Assembly: GCA_964353705.1 (NCBI GenBank)
Contig: CAYGXD010000004.1
Coordinates: 6,599 to 70,598 of the forward strand
DNA length: 64,000 bases
Reading direction: 5' to 3'
Origin: UBA8522 sp964353705
Lineage (GTDB): Bacteria; Acidobacteriota; Aminicenantia; Aminicenantales; UBA8522
Both the position numbers and the translations under genes were made by a program. Below, piece by piece: positions 31,455 through 39,579 of this stretch. Within the stretch, counting starts at the first letter, position 1. The number at the start of each line of letters is the position of its first letter. Below the pieces are notes generated by a model. It did not search any database. It saw only the letters and a program-made list of their open reading frames with translations, and was not told where the DNA came from.

Positions 31455-32690
31455 ATGGCGCGCGCCAACCTGGGCGAATCGTTCTCCATGTCGATGGGGT
31501 CGCTCTGGGCCAACAAGCTCAGGACCTTCTTGACCCTGCTCGGCATCATCATCGGGGTACTGACGATAGTCGCGGTCGTCTCGGTGATCCAGGGTCTCAA
31601 CAAGTATGTCTACACCAAGATGTCCTTTTTCGGCGCCAACGACTTTTCCGTCAGCAAGTTCTCGATGTTCGGGACGTCCCTCAAGGAATTCCGGGAACAA
31701 ATGAAACGAAAGGACCTCACCCTGAATGAGATGGAGCTCCTGCGCCGGGAATGCCGGAGCTGCGAGCTCGTCGGGGCCGGAACCGAAACGAGGCGGACGG
31801 TCAAAGCCGGAAGCCAATCCCTGAAGAATGTCGATATCCTGGGGGTGACCTACCTCGACAGCCTCATCGGCTCGGTCGTGGAGCTCGAGGCCGGCCGCCA
31901 CCTTCAGAAGGAGGACGAAACCCGGTCCCGGCCGGTCTGCGTCGTCGGGTTCGATATCAAAGATAGGCTCTTCCCCTATACCGACCCGGTAGGCCAATGG
32001 ATCAAGGTCGGCGCGGACAATTTCTTGGTCGTCGGCCTGGGAAAGAAGCAAGGGAAGCTCCTGGGGATGAGCCAGGACGGCTATGTCCGAATACCCATCA
32101 CAACCTTTATGAAAAACTATGGGGCCCGCCGCAGTGTCGACATCAACGTGCATACGAGTTCCCAGGCGCAGATGAAGGAAGCCCAGGAAGAGGTCAGGAC
32201 CCTGCTCCGCTCCGCCCGCCATCGGACCTTTCAGGAAGAGGACGATTTTTCCTTCCGGACTTCGGAAACATTCATCCAATTCTATAAAAACGCCACCTCG
32301 GGCATCTATTTCGCCATGATCGCCATTTCCTCGATCGCCCTGCTCGTCGGCGGGATCGTCGTCATGAACATCATGCTCGTCTCCGTGAGCGAGCGGACCA
32401 AGGAGATCGGCATCCGCATGGCGGTGGGCGCCCGGCGCCGGGATATCCTCGTCCAGTTCCTGATCGAATCGGCGGTTATCTCCGGCACGGGCGGGCTTAT
32501 AGGAATCCTGTTCGGCCTCGCCCTGGCCAAAATCGTCTCGGCCTCCACTTCCCTGCCTTCGACCGTTGACCCGGTCTCGATCGTCATGGCCATCGTCCTG
32601 TCCACTTCCATCGGACTCTTCTTCGGCATTTATCCGGCCAACAGAGCGGCCAAGCTGAATCCTGTCGAAGCCCTGAGGTCCGAGCAATGA
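31455..32690 (+). CDS. MacB/FtsX-type ABC transporter permease (first of a pair)
   Basis: A 411-residue inner-membrane protein with the MacB layout: TM1 near LRTFLTLLGIIIGVLTIVAVVSVIQG (about 24-50), a periplasmic MacB-type domain of about 225 residues, then three TM segments with GGIVVMNIMLVSVSERTKEIGIRMAVGARRRDILVQFL in the FtsX domain. The ATPase partner is not encoded nearby. MacB-type machines act as mechanotransmitters for export of periplasmic molecules. It overlaps the second permease by 4 bases. The SD (AGGA, 12 bases upstream) is weak. Confidence 0.9.
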   Translation: MARANLGESFSMSMGSLWANKLRTFLTLLGIIIGVLTIVAVVSVIQGLNKYVYTKMSFFGANDFSVSKFSMFGTSLKEFREQMKRKDLTLNEMELLRRECRSCELVGAGTETRRTVKAGSQSLKNVDILGVTYLDSLIGSVVELEAGRHLQKEDETRSRPVCVVGFDIKDRLFPYTDPVGQWIKVGADNFLVVGLGKKQGKLLGMSQDGYVRIPITTFMKNYGARRSVDINVHTSSQAQMKEAQEEVRTLLRSARHRTFQEEDDFSFRTSETFIQFYKNATSGIYFAMIAISSIALLVGGIVVMNIMLVSVSERTKEIGIRMAVGARRRDILVQFLIESAVISGTGGLIGILFGLALAKIVSASTSLPSTVDPVSIVMAIVLSTSIGLFFGIYPANRAAKLNPVEALRSEQ

Positions 32691-33934
32691 GGACCGGCAT
32701 CCTGGGAGAGATCGTGCGCATGGCCGTAGACTCCCTGAAAAATCATAAGATGCGGTCGTTCCTCACGATCCTGGGGATCGTCATCGGGGTCATGACGGTG
32801 ATCGGCATGGTGTCCGTCATCCAGGGACTCAACCGCTCCTTTCTCCGGGAACTCGAATCGGTCGGCTCCGACCTGATCATCGTCGGCAAGTTCGAGCCGG
32901 GCGCGCCTTTTGGCCGCCGGCCCGAGGAAGAGAGGCAGCGAAAAAACCTGACCTTCGACGACGCCATGGCCTTGAAGAGCGAGAGCCTTCTCGTAAAGGC
33001 CGTGGCCGTCCAGCTCATGGTGAATTTTTTCGAGAATATCCCGATCAAGTATCAGAACATAAGAAGCGAGGAATCCATCATCCTGGGCTTCAATGAACAG
33101 TATCCCCAGGTCCTTTCGGTCTATCAGCCTGAGCGGGGCCGGTTCCTGAGCGAATCCGATGTCCGGAGAAGCGCCAAAGTCTGTGTCCTGGGATTCGACC
33201 TGGCGGAAACCCTCTTCCCCCATATCAACCCCTTGGGCAAAGAGATCCGGCTCGGCGCCGAAGCCTTCCAGGTCGTCGGCGTACTCCAGAAAAGAGGGGC
33301 GATGTTCGGCCGCAGCCAGGACAACTTCGCCGGCATCCCCATCACGACGCTGATGAAATATTTTCCGTATGACCTGGAGCAACTTCAGATAATCGTCACC
33401 CCCAAAAAGCACGGCTATATCACGGAAACCATCGAAGACATCACCAACATCCTGCGCCGGAGGCGGAAGGTCGGGTTCGGGAAACCGAACGACTTTTCCG
33501 TCTTCACCCAGGACACGATGATCGGCTTGTACAATCAGATCACGGGCGCCGCTTACCTGGTGATGGTGGTCATCTCGTCGATCGGACTCCTCGTCGGGGG
33601 GATCGGGGTCATGAACATCATGCTCGTTTCGGTCAAGGAGAGGACCCGGGAGATCGGCATCCGCAAGGCCATCGGGGCGCGTTCGGCCGACATCCTCAGG
33701 CAGTTTTTGTTTGAGGCTATCTTCCTGACCGGGACGGGCGGCATCCTGGGCATCATCCTCGGATTCCTTATCTCGCTGCTGGTCAAAGCGGCGACCCCCC
33801 TCCCCGCGTCGGTCACGTCCTGGTCGGTCGTCCTTGGGTTTGTTGTATCCGTATCCGTGGGGCTTTTTTTCGGCATCTTTCCCGCCCGGAAGGCGGCCCG
33901 CCTCGATCCCATCATCTCGCTCCGGTATGAATAG
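32687..33934 (+). CDS. MacB/FtsX-type ABC transporter permease (second of a pair)
   Basis: A 415-residue paralogue of the preceding gene with the same layout: TM1 (MRSFLTILGIVIGVMTVIGMVSVIQGL), periplasmic domain (about 55-275) and three C-terminal TM segments (SSIGLLVGGIGVMNIMLVSVKERTREIGIRKAIGARSADILRQFL). The coupled start (ATGA) suggests the two form a heterodimer. An ATPase gene is missing from the neighbourhood. It ends 26 bases before the convergent alaX-like gene. Confidence 0.9.
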   Translation: MRTGILGEIVRMAVDSLKNHKMRSFLTILGIVIGVMTVIGMVSVIQGLNRSFLRELESVGSDLIIVGKFEPGAPFGRRPEEERQRKNLTFDDAMALKSESLLVKAVAVQLMVNFFENIPIKYQNIRSEESIILGFNEQYPQVLSVYQPERGRFLSESDVRRSAKVCVLGFDLAETLFPHINPLGKEIRLGAEAFQVVGVLQKRGAMFGRSQDNFAGIPITTLMKYFPYDLEQLQIIVTPKKHGYITETIEDITNILRRRRKVGFGKPNDFSVFTQDTMIGLYNQITGAAYLVMVVISSIGLLVGGIGVMNIMLVSVKERTREIGIRKAIGARSADILRQFLFEAIFLTGTGGILGIILGFLISLLVKAATPLPASVTSWSVVLGFVVSVSVGLFFGIFPARKAARLDPIISLRYE

Positions 33935-33960
33935 CGGGCGATCCGTCGTTTAAAAAGCCG

Positions 33961-35166
33961 CTATTTTCTCTCCAGACCGGGAAGCTTCGTCTTGAGATAT
34001 CCCTCGGCGGCGGCCAGGATGCCTTCGAGCTCCGGGCCTTTCTCGGCCACGATCTCCACGAGGGTTGAGCCTCCCCCTCCCTTTCCTTTGACCCGCTCCA
34101 TAACGACGGGCACCAGCTCGCGCAGGTTGAGCGGCATCTTCTCAGAGCAGGCGAAAATGAAGTGGTCTCTTTCGGCACCCCGGACCGCAAAAAGGACGGC
34201 GCGCTCGGCCAGGCGGACGATGTGAAGGGCCAGGAGTTTGACCTCTTCGGCCGTCTTCTCGGTCCAGACCCTTTTGACCAGCCAGCCGGCTTCCCTCTCG
34301 ATCGTCTCACTTGCCTCGAACCCGGCCAGAGCCTCCTGGAGCCGCCTCAACCTTTTCCGTGATTGCCTGGCTTCCTGAATCGTCTTCTCAACGGCCGTAG
34401 GGGCGTCTCTCTCATGAACCGAAAACTTCTGGCTGATCTCCAAGAGAATCCGGTTCTTGTCCCTGTAATCCTGCCTGGCCCGCCAACCACAGAGGAATTC
34501 GAAGCGCAGGTTATTCCGGATCTTGTCCCAGCGGATGATCTTGATCAGGCCGATCTCCCCCGTCCTCCGGCAATGGGTCCCGCCGCAGGCGGAAAAATCA
34601 AACCCGCTGACTTCGACCACCCGGATCGTCCCTTCTTTCTTGGGGGGCCGGCGCAGCGGCACGGAACCTAGGCTCTCCGGGGGAACGAAATAGGTCCTTA
34701 TCTCCCGGTCCTCGAAGACGACCTTGTTGGCCCTGGACTCGACTTTTTCCAAGTCTGCGTCCGAGATTTCCCCAATCCCGATCTCCAGGGTCGAAACCTG
34801 ATCTCCCAGATGAAAGGATTGGGTTTCGCCGTCCCGGACCTCGACGAAGCACTGGGAGAGGACGTGCTGGCCGGAATGCTGCTGCATATGGTCAAAACGA
34901 CGGTCCCAATCGAGGACGCCCCGGACATCGTCTGACCCGCTCAATTCCCGGTCCAGAAGATGGACGACCCTCTCTCCGTCCTCAAAGACATGGAGGACGC
35001 CCGCCCCGCCGAGTGTCCCCCGGTCGGCGGGCTGGCCTCCGGACTCCGGGTAGAATCCGGTCTGGTCGAGGACGATGGCCGGCCGGCCTTCGCGGACGAA
35101 CCTTTCCTCGACCTGGGCGTCAAACTCTTTTAGATAGGCATCCTCGAAATAGAGCTTTTTCGTCAC
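33961..35166 (-). CDS. Alanyl-tRNA editing protein, AlaX-L type with DHHA1 domain
   Basis: A 401-residue protein related to the editing half of alanyl-tRNA synthetase; AlaX proteins deacylate Ser- or Gly-tRNA-Ala in trans. It begins with FYPESGGQPADRG, has the zinc ligands in HMQQHSGQHVLS (near 93-104) and CGGTHCRRTGEIG (near 195), then a coiled-coil linker and a C-terminal DHHA1-like domain with KGKGGGGSTLVE. No aminoacylation domain is present. Its ATG overlaps the rnhC stop by 4 bases; it is the last gene of the alanine dehydrogenase operon. Confidence 0.9.
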   Translation of the reverse strand: MTKKLYFEDAYLKEFDAQVEERFVREGRPAIVLDQTGFYPESGGQPADRGTLGGAGVLHVFEDGERVVHLLDRELSGSDDVRGVLDWDRRFDHMQQHSGQHVLSQCFVEVRDGETQSFHLGDQVSTLEIGIGEISDADLEKVESRANKVVFEDREIRTYFVPPESLGSVPLRRPPKKEGTIRVVEVSGFDFSACGGTHCRRTGEIGLIKIIRWDKIRNNLRFEFLCGWRARQDYRDKNRILLEISQKFSVHERDAPTAVEKTIQEARQSRKRLRRLQEALAGFEASETIEREAGWLVKRVWTEKTAEEVKLLALHIVRLAERAVLFAVRGAERDHFIFACSEKMPLNLRELVPVVMERVKGKGGGGSTLVEIVAEKGPELEGILAAAEGYLKTKLPGLERK

Positions 35167-35846
35167 CCTTCCCCTCCCTGTCCGGACGCGGCGACCAGGA
35201 TGCGGGCGGTCGTCTTGAAATGCGTTTTGGCGACTTTTTCAAGGACCTTAGGGCCGTGGAGCTTGACCAGCTTGAGCCCAGCCTCTTCGACAAGGACCGA
35301 GGCTCCCTTGGGAAGCTCCAAACCGACGTCCTGGGAAAGAAAGTGGAGCCGCTTCAAAAACTCCGCCCGGGCGAGGAGCGAGGCCGCCGCGACGGCCATG
35401 TCCTCCTCGGCCTTGGGCCTCTGGACGAGCTCGATGCGCTTCCCCTTTTTCATCAAGGCGTTGAGGACAAAAGCTTTGTCTCCGAACTGGTCTGTGATGG
35501 CCAGACGGCAATTCACCCTTTCCAGGATGTTCTCGATGACCCTCGAATGTCCCCACGCCAGGATGCGGTTCAGGTTGCTGAGCCTCGAGTAGAGCTCGTT
35601 GTAGCGCTCCGGGCCGATGCTGACCACGGAATGAGCATAGCCCCGCTTGATGACCTCGGCCAGCTCCCGGGCCCGGTTGTCGGAAGTCCGCTTGCTGTCC
35701 TTGACGCCGAATTCCTTGAGGACGGCCTCCTGGCCGTCCGGAAGATACACGCCGGCGATGACGACCGGGCCGAAATAGTCCCCCTTGCCCGACTCATCAG
35801 TACCGATATGTCCTTTTTCCGGCGGAAAAAGCTCCGGCTGTTCCAT
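35163..35846 (-). CDS. rnhC: Ribonuclease HIII, short form
   Basis: A 227-residue nuclease cleaving the RNA strand of RNA/DNA hybrids. GTDESGKGDYFGP (residues 15-27) is diagnostic for type HIII and carries the first Asp and Glu; further acidic residues lie in AITDQFGDK and KAEEDMAVAAASLLAR. Typical RNase HIII has about 300 residues with an N-terminal substrate-binding domain; here the catalytic domain starts after only 14 residues. An alternative is a diverged RNase HII, but the GKGD motif argues for HIII. It lies 22 bases after the CoA-transferase. Confidence 0.88.
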   Translation of the reverse strand: MEQPELFPPEKGHIGTDESGKGDYFGPVVIAGVYLPDGQEAVLKEFGVKDSKRTSDNRARELAEVIKRGYAHSVVSIGPERYNELYSRLSNLNRILAWGHSRVIENILERVNCRLAITDQFGDKAFVLNALMKKGKRIELVQRPKAEEDMAVAAASLLARAEFLKRLHFLSQDVGLELPKGASVLVEEAGLKLVKLHGPKVLEKVAKTHFKTTARILVAASGQGGEG

Positions 35847-35868
35847 CGATTTGGGCCGGGAGGGGATC

Positions 35869-37167
35869 CTACCTGATCAGGTTCCTGGCCTTGGCTTCCC
35901 TGATGAGGTCTGGCCGGAACTTGGGATGGGCGATGTTGATCAGCGCCTTGGTCCTCTCCATGAGGTTTTTCCCCCAAAGCTGAGCGACGCCGTATTCAGT
36001 CACAATAGTGCGCACGTCCCCCCGCGTCGTCACGACGCCGGCGCCCTTCTTGAGGAAGGGGACGATCCGGGTCATATCGCCGTCCTTGGCTGTCGAGGGG
36101 AGGGCGATGATCGGCTTCCCTCCCTTCGAGTGGGCGGCGCCTCGGATAAAATCAACCTGGCCGCCGAACCCGCTGTAGATGAATGTGCCGATGGAGTCGG
36201 AACAGACCTGCCCGGTGATATCCACTTCGATGGCCGAGTTGATGGCGATCATGTTATCGTTGCGGGCGACGTTGAAGGGGTGATTGACGTAGTCGGTGGG
36301 ATGGGCCTCGATGACCGGATTATTATCAACGAAATCATAGAGCCGTTGACTGCCGAGAGCAAAAGTGATCACGACTTTATAAGGATGGAAGGATTTCTTG
36401 GAACCGGTGATGATCCCGCTGTCGATCGCCTCCATGACGCCGTCGGACAGCATCTCGGTATGGATGCCGAGGTCGCGCCGGCCCGAAAGCGCGGCCAAAA
36501 CGGCATCCGGTATCCCCCCGATGCCCAGTTGCAGCGTCGAGCCGTCTTCGATGAGATCGGCGATGTATTTCCCGATCAGCCGCTCGACATCGCTGAACGG
36601 GCTTTTTTCGAGTTGCGGGAGGGGCTCGGAGATCTCCACGAGCTTGTGGAGTCGGGATACGTGGAGGAAAGAATCGCCCAGGACGCGCGGCATGCGGTCG
36701 TTGACCTGGGCGATCACGATCTTGGCCGTCTCGGCCGCCGCCTTGGAGGCCAGGACCTCGACGCCGAGGCTCATGAACCCGTGCTCATCCGGAGGCGATA
36801 CGTGGAGCAGCGCCACGTCCAGGGGCATCTGGCCGGAGTAAAACAGCAAGGGGATTTGGTGGAGGAAGATCGGCACATAGTCGGCTCGCCCTTCGTTGAT
36901 GGCCTTGCGGTCGGCCGGACCGACAAACAGGGAATTGTGCCGGAAGTGCCCTTCCATCTCCGGCTTGGACAAGGGATCATCGCCCAGGAGCAGGACATGG
37001 ACGAGTTCCACGTCCTTGAGCACCTCCTTTTGAGCCGCCAGCGCCTTCATCAGCGCGTAGGGAGTGGCCGCGTTTCCGCTGATATAGACACGGTCCCCGA
37101 TCTTGACTTCGGAGACGGCCTCTTCTACACTCACCAGCTTTTTCTTGTAATCATCGACCCAACTCAT
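35869..37167 (-). CDS. Acetyl-CoA hydrolase/transferase family CoA-transferase
   Basis: A 432-residue family I CoA-transferase of the acetyl-CoA:acid or 4-hydroxybutyrate CoA-transferase type. The catalytic glutamate sits in INSAIEVDITGQV near residue 310, followed by GFGGQVDFIRGAAHSKGGKPIIAL, and LQLGIGGIPDAVLAAL near 215. Such enzymes swap CoA between acyl donors and acetate. SD GGAGG lies 6 bases before ATG. It follows nfnB after 34 bases, linking acyl-CoA metabolism to the redox genes. Donor and acceptor acids are unknown. Confidence 0.9.
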   Translation of the reverse strand: MSWVDDYKKKLVSVEEAVSEVKIGDRVYISGNAATPYALMKALAAQKEVLKDVELVHVLLLGDDPLSKPEMEGHFRHNSLFVGPADRKAINEGRADYVPIFLHQIPLLFYSGQMPLDVALLHVSPPDEHGFMSLGVEVLASKAAAETAKIVIAQVNDRMPRVLGDSFLHVSRLHKLVEISEPLPQLEKSPFSDVERLIGKYIADLIEDGSTLQLGIGGIPDAVLAALSGRRDLGIHTEMLSDGVMEAIDSGIITGSKKSFHPYKVVITFALGSQRLYDFVDNNPVIEAHPTDYVNHPFNVARNDNMIAINSAIEVDITGQVCSDSIGTFIYSGFGGQVDFIRGAAHSKGGKPIIALPSTAKDGDMTRIVPFLKKGAGVVTTRGDVRTIVTEYGVAQLWGKNLMERTKALINIAHPKFRPDLIREAKARNLIR

Positions 37168-37201
37168 CTCAATCCTCCGTTCATTTCACAGCCTGGATAG
37201 T

Positions 37202-38704
37202 TCATTTCCGGCCGTTTTTCAAGTATCTATCCATCTCCGCGGCGGCCAGGCGGCCGTCACCCATCGCCAGGATGACCGTCGCTCCTCCGCGGACGATATC
37301 CCCGCCGGCAAAAACGCCGGGGAGGCTCGTTCCCATCGTCTTCCAGTCGACTTCCAGGTTTCCCCATTTCCCAACCTGGAGTTCCGGCGTCGTCTGGGCC
37401 ATAAGGGGGTTGGGGCTCTGACCTATGGCCACGACGACCAGGTCCACTTCGGTGATGAACTCGGAGCCCGGCTTCGGGACCGGCTTGCGCCGCCCCGAAG
37501 CATCCGGCTCTCCGAGCTCCATCCTCAGACACTCCATCGCCTTGACCCGCCCGTGCTGGTCGCCGATATAACGGACGGGAGTGGTCAGAAGATGAAACTC
37601 GATGCCCTCTTCCTCGGCGTGCTTAACCTCTTCTTCCCGGGCGGGCATCTCCTGACGGGACCGCCGGTAGATGATCGCCGCCAGCTCGGCCCCGAGTCTT
37701 TTGGCCGTCCGGACCGAGTCCATGGCCACATTGCCGCCGCCGACGACCGCCGCGCGCTTCCCCCGGATGACAGGAGTGTCATAATCGGGAAACTGATAGG
37801 CCCGCATCAGGTTCACCCGGGTCAAATATTCGTTGGCCGAGTAGACGCCGACCAGGTTCTCGCCCGGGATGCGCATGAAGTTGGGCAGCCCGGCGCCGGT
37901 CCCGATGAAAAAGGCGTCATAGCCGTCCTTTTTCAGGTCTTCGATCGTCGCCGTCTTCCCCACGACAAAACTCATCCTCAGCTCGACACCAAGTTTACAG
38001 AGGTAATCGACCTCAGCCTTGAGGATGGCCTTGGGGAGACGGAACTCCGGGATGCCGTAGACAAGCACTCCGCCGGCGATATGCAGCGCTTCAAAAATGG
38101 TGACCTGGTGGCCCTTCTTGGCCAATTCCCCGGCGACCGTCAGCCCGGCCGGCCCGCCTCCGATGACGGCCACTTTCCTTCCCGTCGAAGCGGGTATATC
38201 GGGAAGGAACACCTTCCCTTCTCGGCGTTCGAAATCCGAGATGAAGCGTTCCAGGTTGCCGATGGCCACAGGGATCCCGGTCGCCTTCCTCAAGTTGCAG
38301 ACGATCTCGCATTGCGTCTCTTGAGGGCAAACCCGGCCGCAGATGGCCGGCAGGCTGTTGGTTTCCTTGATCTTCCGGATGCTGCCCACGAGATCCCTCT
38401 TCTCGATGAGCTTGATGAAGCTCGGGATATCGATGGACACCGGGCAGCCGGAAACGCACCCGGGGTTGGCACAGTCCCAGCATCGCCCGGCCTCAAGAAC
38501 GGCGGCCTCCTCGTCCAGGCCCTTATTGACCTCCCCGAAGTCGCGGTTTCTCGCGCCGGGCTCGCGTTCGGGCATCTTCTGCCGGGGGATCTTCATTCGC
38601 TCCTTGATCGGGAGGGACTTGCGCAGTTCTTTCCGCCACTCTTTGTCGTACTCAACCTTGAGCCTTTCCTTGAGCTCGGCCGAAATTTCCTGCTTTTCCG
38701 TCAT
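37202..38704 (-). CDS. nfnB: NfnB / GltA-type NADP(H)-binding flavoprotein
   Basis: A 500-residue cytosolic protein like the small subunit of glutamate synthase and NfnB. The N-terminal domain holds two [4Fe-4S] sites (CWDCANPGCVSGCP near 75, then CGRVCPQETQCEIVC near 125). Two Rossmann folds follow: VAVIGGGPAGLTVAGELA (FAD) near 182 and AAVVGGGNVAMDSVRTAKRLG (NADPH) near 322. The C-terminal GVFAGGDIVRGGATVILAMGDGR closes the FAD site. No glutamate synthase large subunit is nearby; the adjacent NfnA gene makes an Nfn role more likely. ATG at 38704 with GAGGG 6 bases upstream is chosen over GTG at 38722. Confidence 0.88.
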   Translation of the reverse strand: MTEKQEISAELKERLKVEYDKEWRKELRKSLPIKERMKIPRQKMPEREPGARNRDFGEVNKGLDEEAAVLEAGRCWDCANPGCVSGCPVSIDIPSFIKLIEKRDLVGSIRKIKETNSLPAICGRVCPQETQCEIVCNLRKATGIPVAIGNLERFISDFERREGKVFLPDIPASTGRKVAVIGGGPAGLTVAGELAKKGHQVTIFEALHIAGGVLVYGIPEFRLPKAILKAEVDYLCKLGVELRMSFVVGKTATIEDLKKDGYDAFFIGTGAGLPNFMRIPGENLVGVYSANEYLTRVNLMRAYQFPDYDTPVIRGKRAAVVGGGNVAMDSVRTAKRLGAELAAIIYRRSRQEMPAREEEVKHAEEEGIEFHLLTTPVRYIGDQHGRVKAMECLRMELGEPDASGRRKPVPKPGSEFITEVDLVVVAIGQSPNPLMAQTTPELQVGKWGNLEVDWKTMGTSLPGVFAGGDIVRGGATVILAMGDGRLAAAEMDRYLKNGRK

Positions 38705-38735
38705 TTCCGGCCCTCGTCGCACCCTGTCCTTGTCA

Positions 38736-39566
38736 TCAGAACCGCTCCCTCTCGAAGGCGCACAGCGATTTCACTTCATCATCGAAATAGGACTTGCGGC
38801 GGGAAAACAGCTCCGGCCAATCGATGGAATGGCCGTCGAAATCCGGCCCGTCGACACAGGCGAATTTCGTCTTCCCGTCCGCGGTCACGCGGCACGCGCC
38901 GCACATGCCCGTTCCATCGACCATGATCGGGTTGAGGCTGACCATGGTCTTCACTCCGGCGGGCCGCGTGGCTTCGGCGCAACGGTACATCAGATAGGTG
39001 CAGCCGATGGCCACGACCCGGTCGATCTTCTTCTCTTCTTTGACAAGAGAGTCGAGTTTATAAGGAATGTATTCCTTGGATTCATAGCGGCTGTCCCGGG
39101 CCGAGACAAAGAGCCGGTCGCTGACCTTTCTCAGCTTGTCCTCCCAATAGAAAAGGTAGCTGGCCTTGACATCGATAAGCGTCAGAACGCGGTTCCCGGC
39201 CTGCTTGAGAGCGCGGGCGATAGGATAGATGGCGGCGATCCCGAAGCAGCCGCCGGCGCAGACCACGGTCCCGAAATTCTGGATATCCGAGGGCCGGCCG
39301 AGCGGCCCGACATAAACCGGCAGGTCATCGCCCGGCTTGAGCAGGGACAGCTTCTCCGTGCTGGTTCCCACGAGCATGAAGACCGACGTCACCGAACCCC
39401 GCTTGGCATCCCAGTCGGCGATGGTCAGGGGGATCCTCTCGCCCCGTTCATCGGACATGACGATAATAAACTGGCCGGGGCGGCTCTTCCGGGCCACCTC
39501 GGGGGCATGGACTTCAAGCAGATGGATGTTGGGCACCAGCCGCTCTCGCCGCAGGACCTTGGCCAT
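38736..39566 (-). CDS. nfnA: NfnA-like ferredoxin-NADP reductase subunit
   Basis: A 276-residue FAD/NAD(H)-binding protein with one [2Fe-2S] cluster. FAD domain: RPGQFIIVMSDERGERIPLTI near 29-49; NAD domain: VVCAGGCFGIAAIYPIARAL near 105; C-terminal cluster motif DGTGMCGACRV plus a later Cys in KFACVDGPDFDGH near 217-245. In Nfn this subunit binds NAD(H) and pairs with NfnB to bifurcate electrons between NADPH, NAD+ and ferredoxin. It sits 13 bases from the NuoG-like gene and about 30 from nfnB. PyrK and sulfide dehydrogenase beta are alternative relatives. Confidence 0.9.
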   Translation of the reverse strand: MAKVLRRERLVPNIHLLEVHAPEVARKSRPGQFIIVMSDERGERIPLTIADWDAKRGSVTSVFMLVGTSTEKLSLLKPGDDLPVYVGPLGRPSDIQNFGTVVCAGGCFGIAAIYPIARALKQAGNRVLTLIDVKASYLFYWEDKLRKVSDRLFVSARDSRYESKEYIPYKLDSLVKEEKKIDRVVAIGCTYLMYRCAEATRPAGVKTMVSLNPIMVDGTGMCGACRVTADGKTKFACVDGPDFDGHSIDWPELFSRRKSYFDDEVKSLCAFERERF

Positions 39567-39579
39567 GCTGCTCCTCTAT

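Noticed and set aside
37202..38704. Glutamate synthase small subunit (ammonia assimilation)
   Set aside because: No large subunit is nearby, and the adjacent NfnA and NuoEFG-like genes fit an Nfn-type role better; the protein alone cannot settle it.
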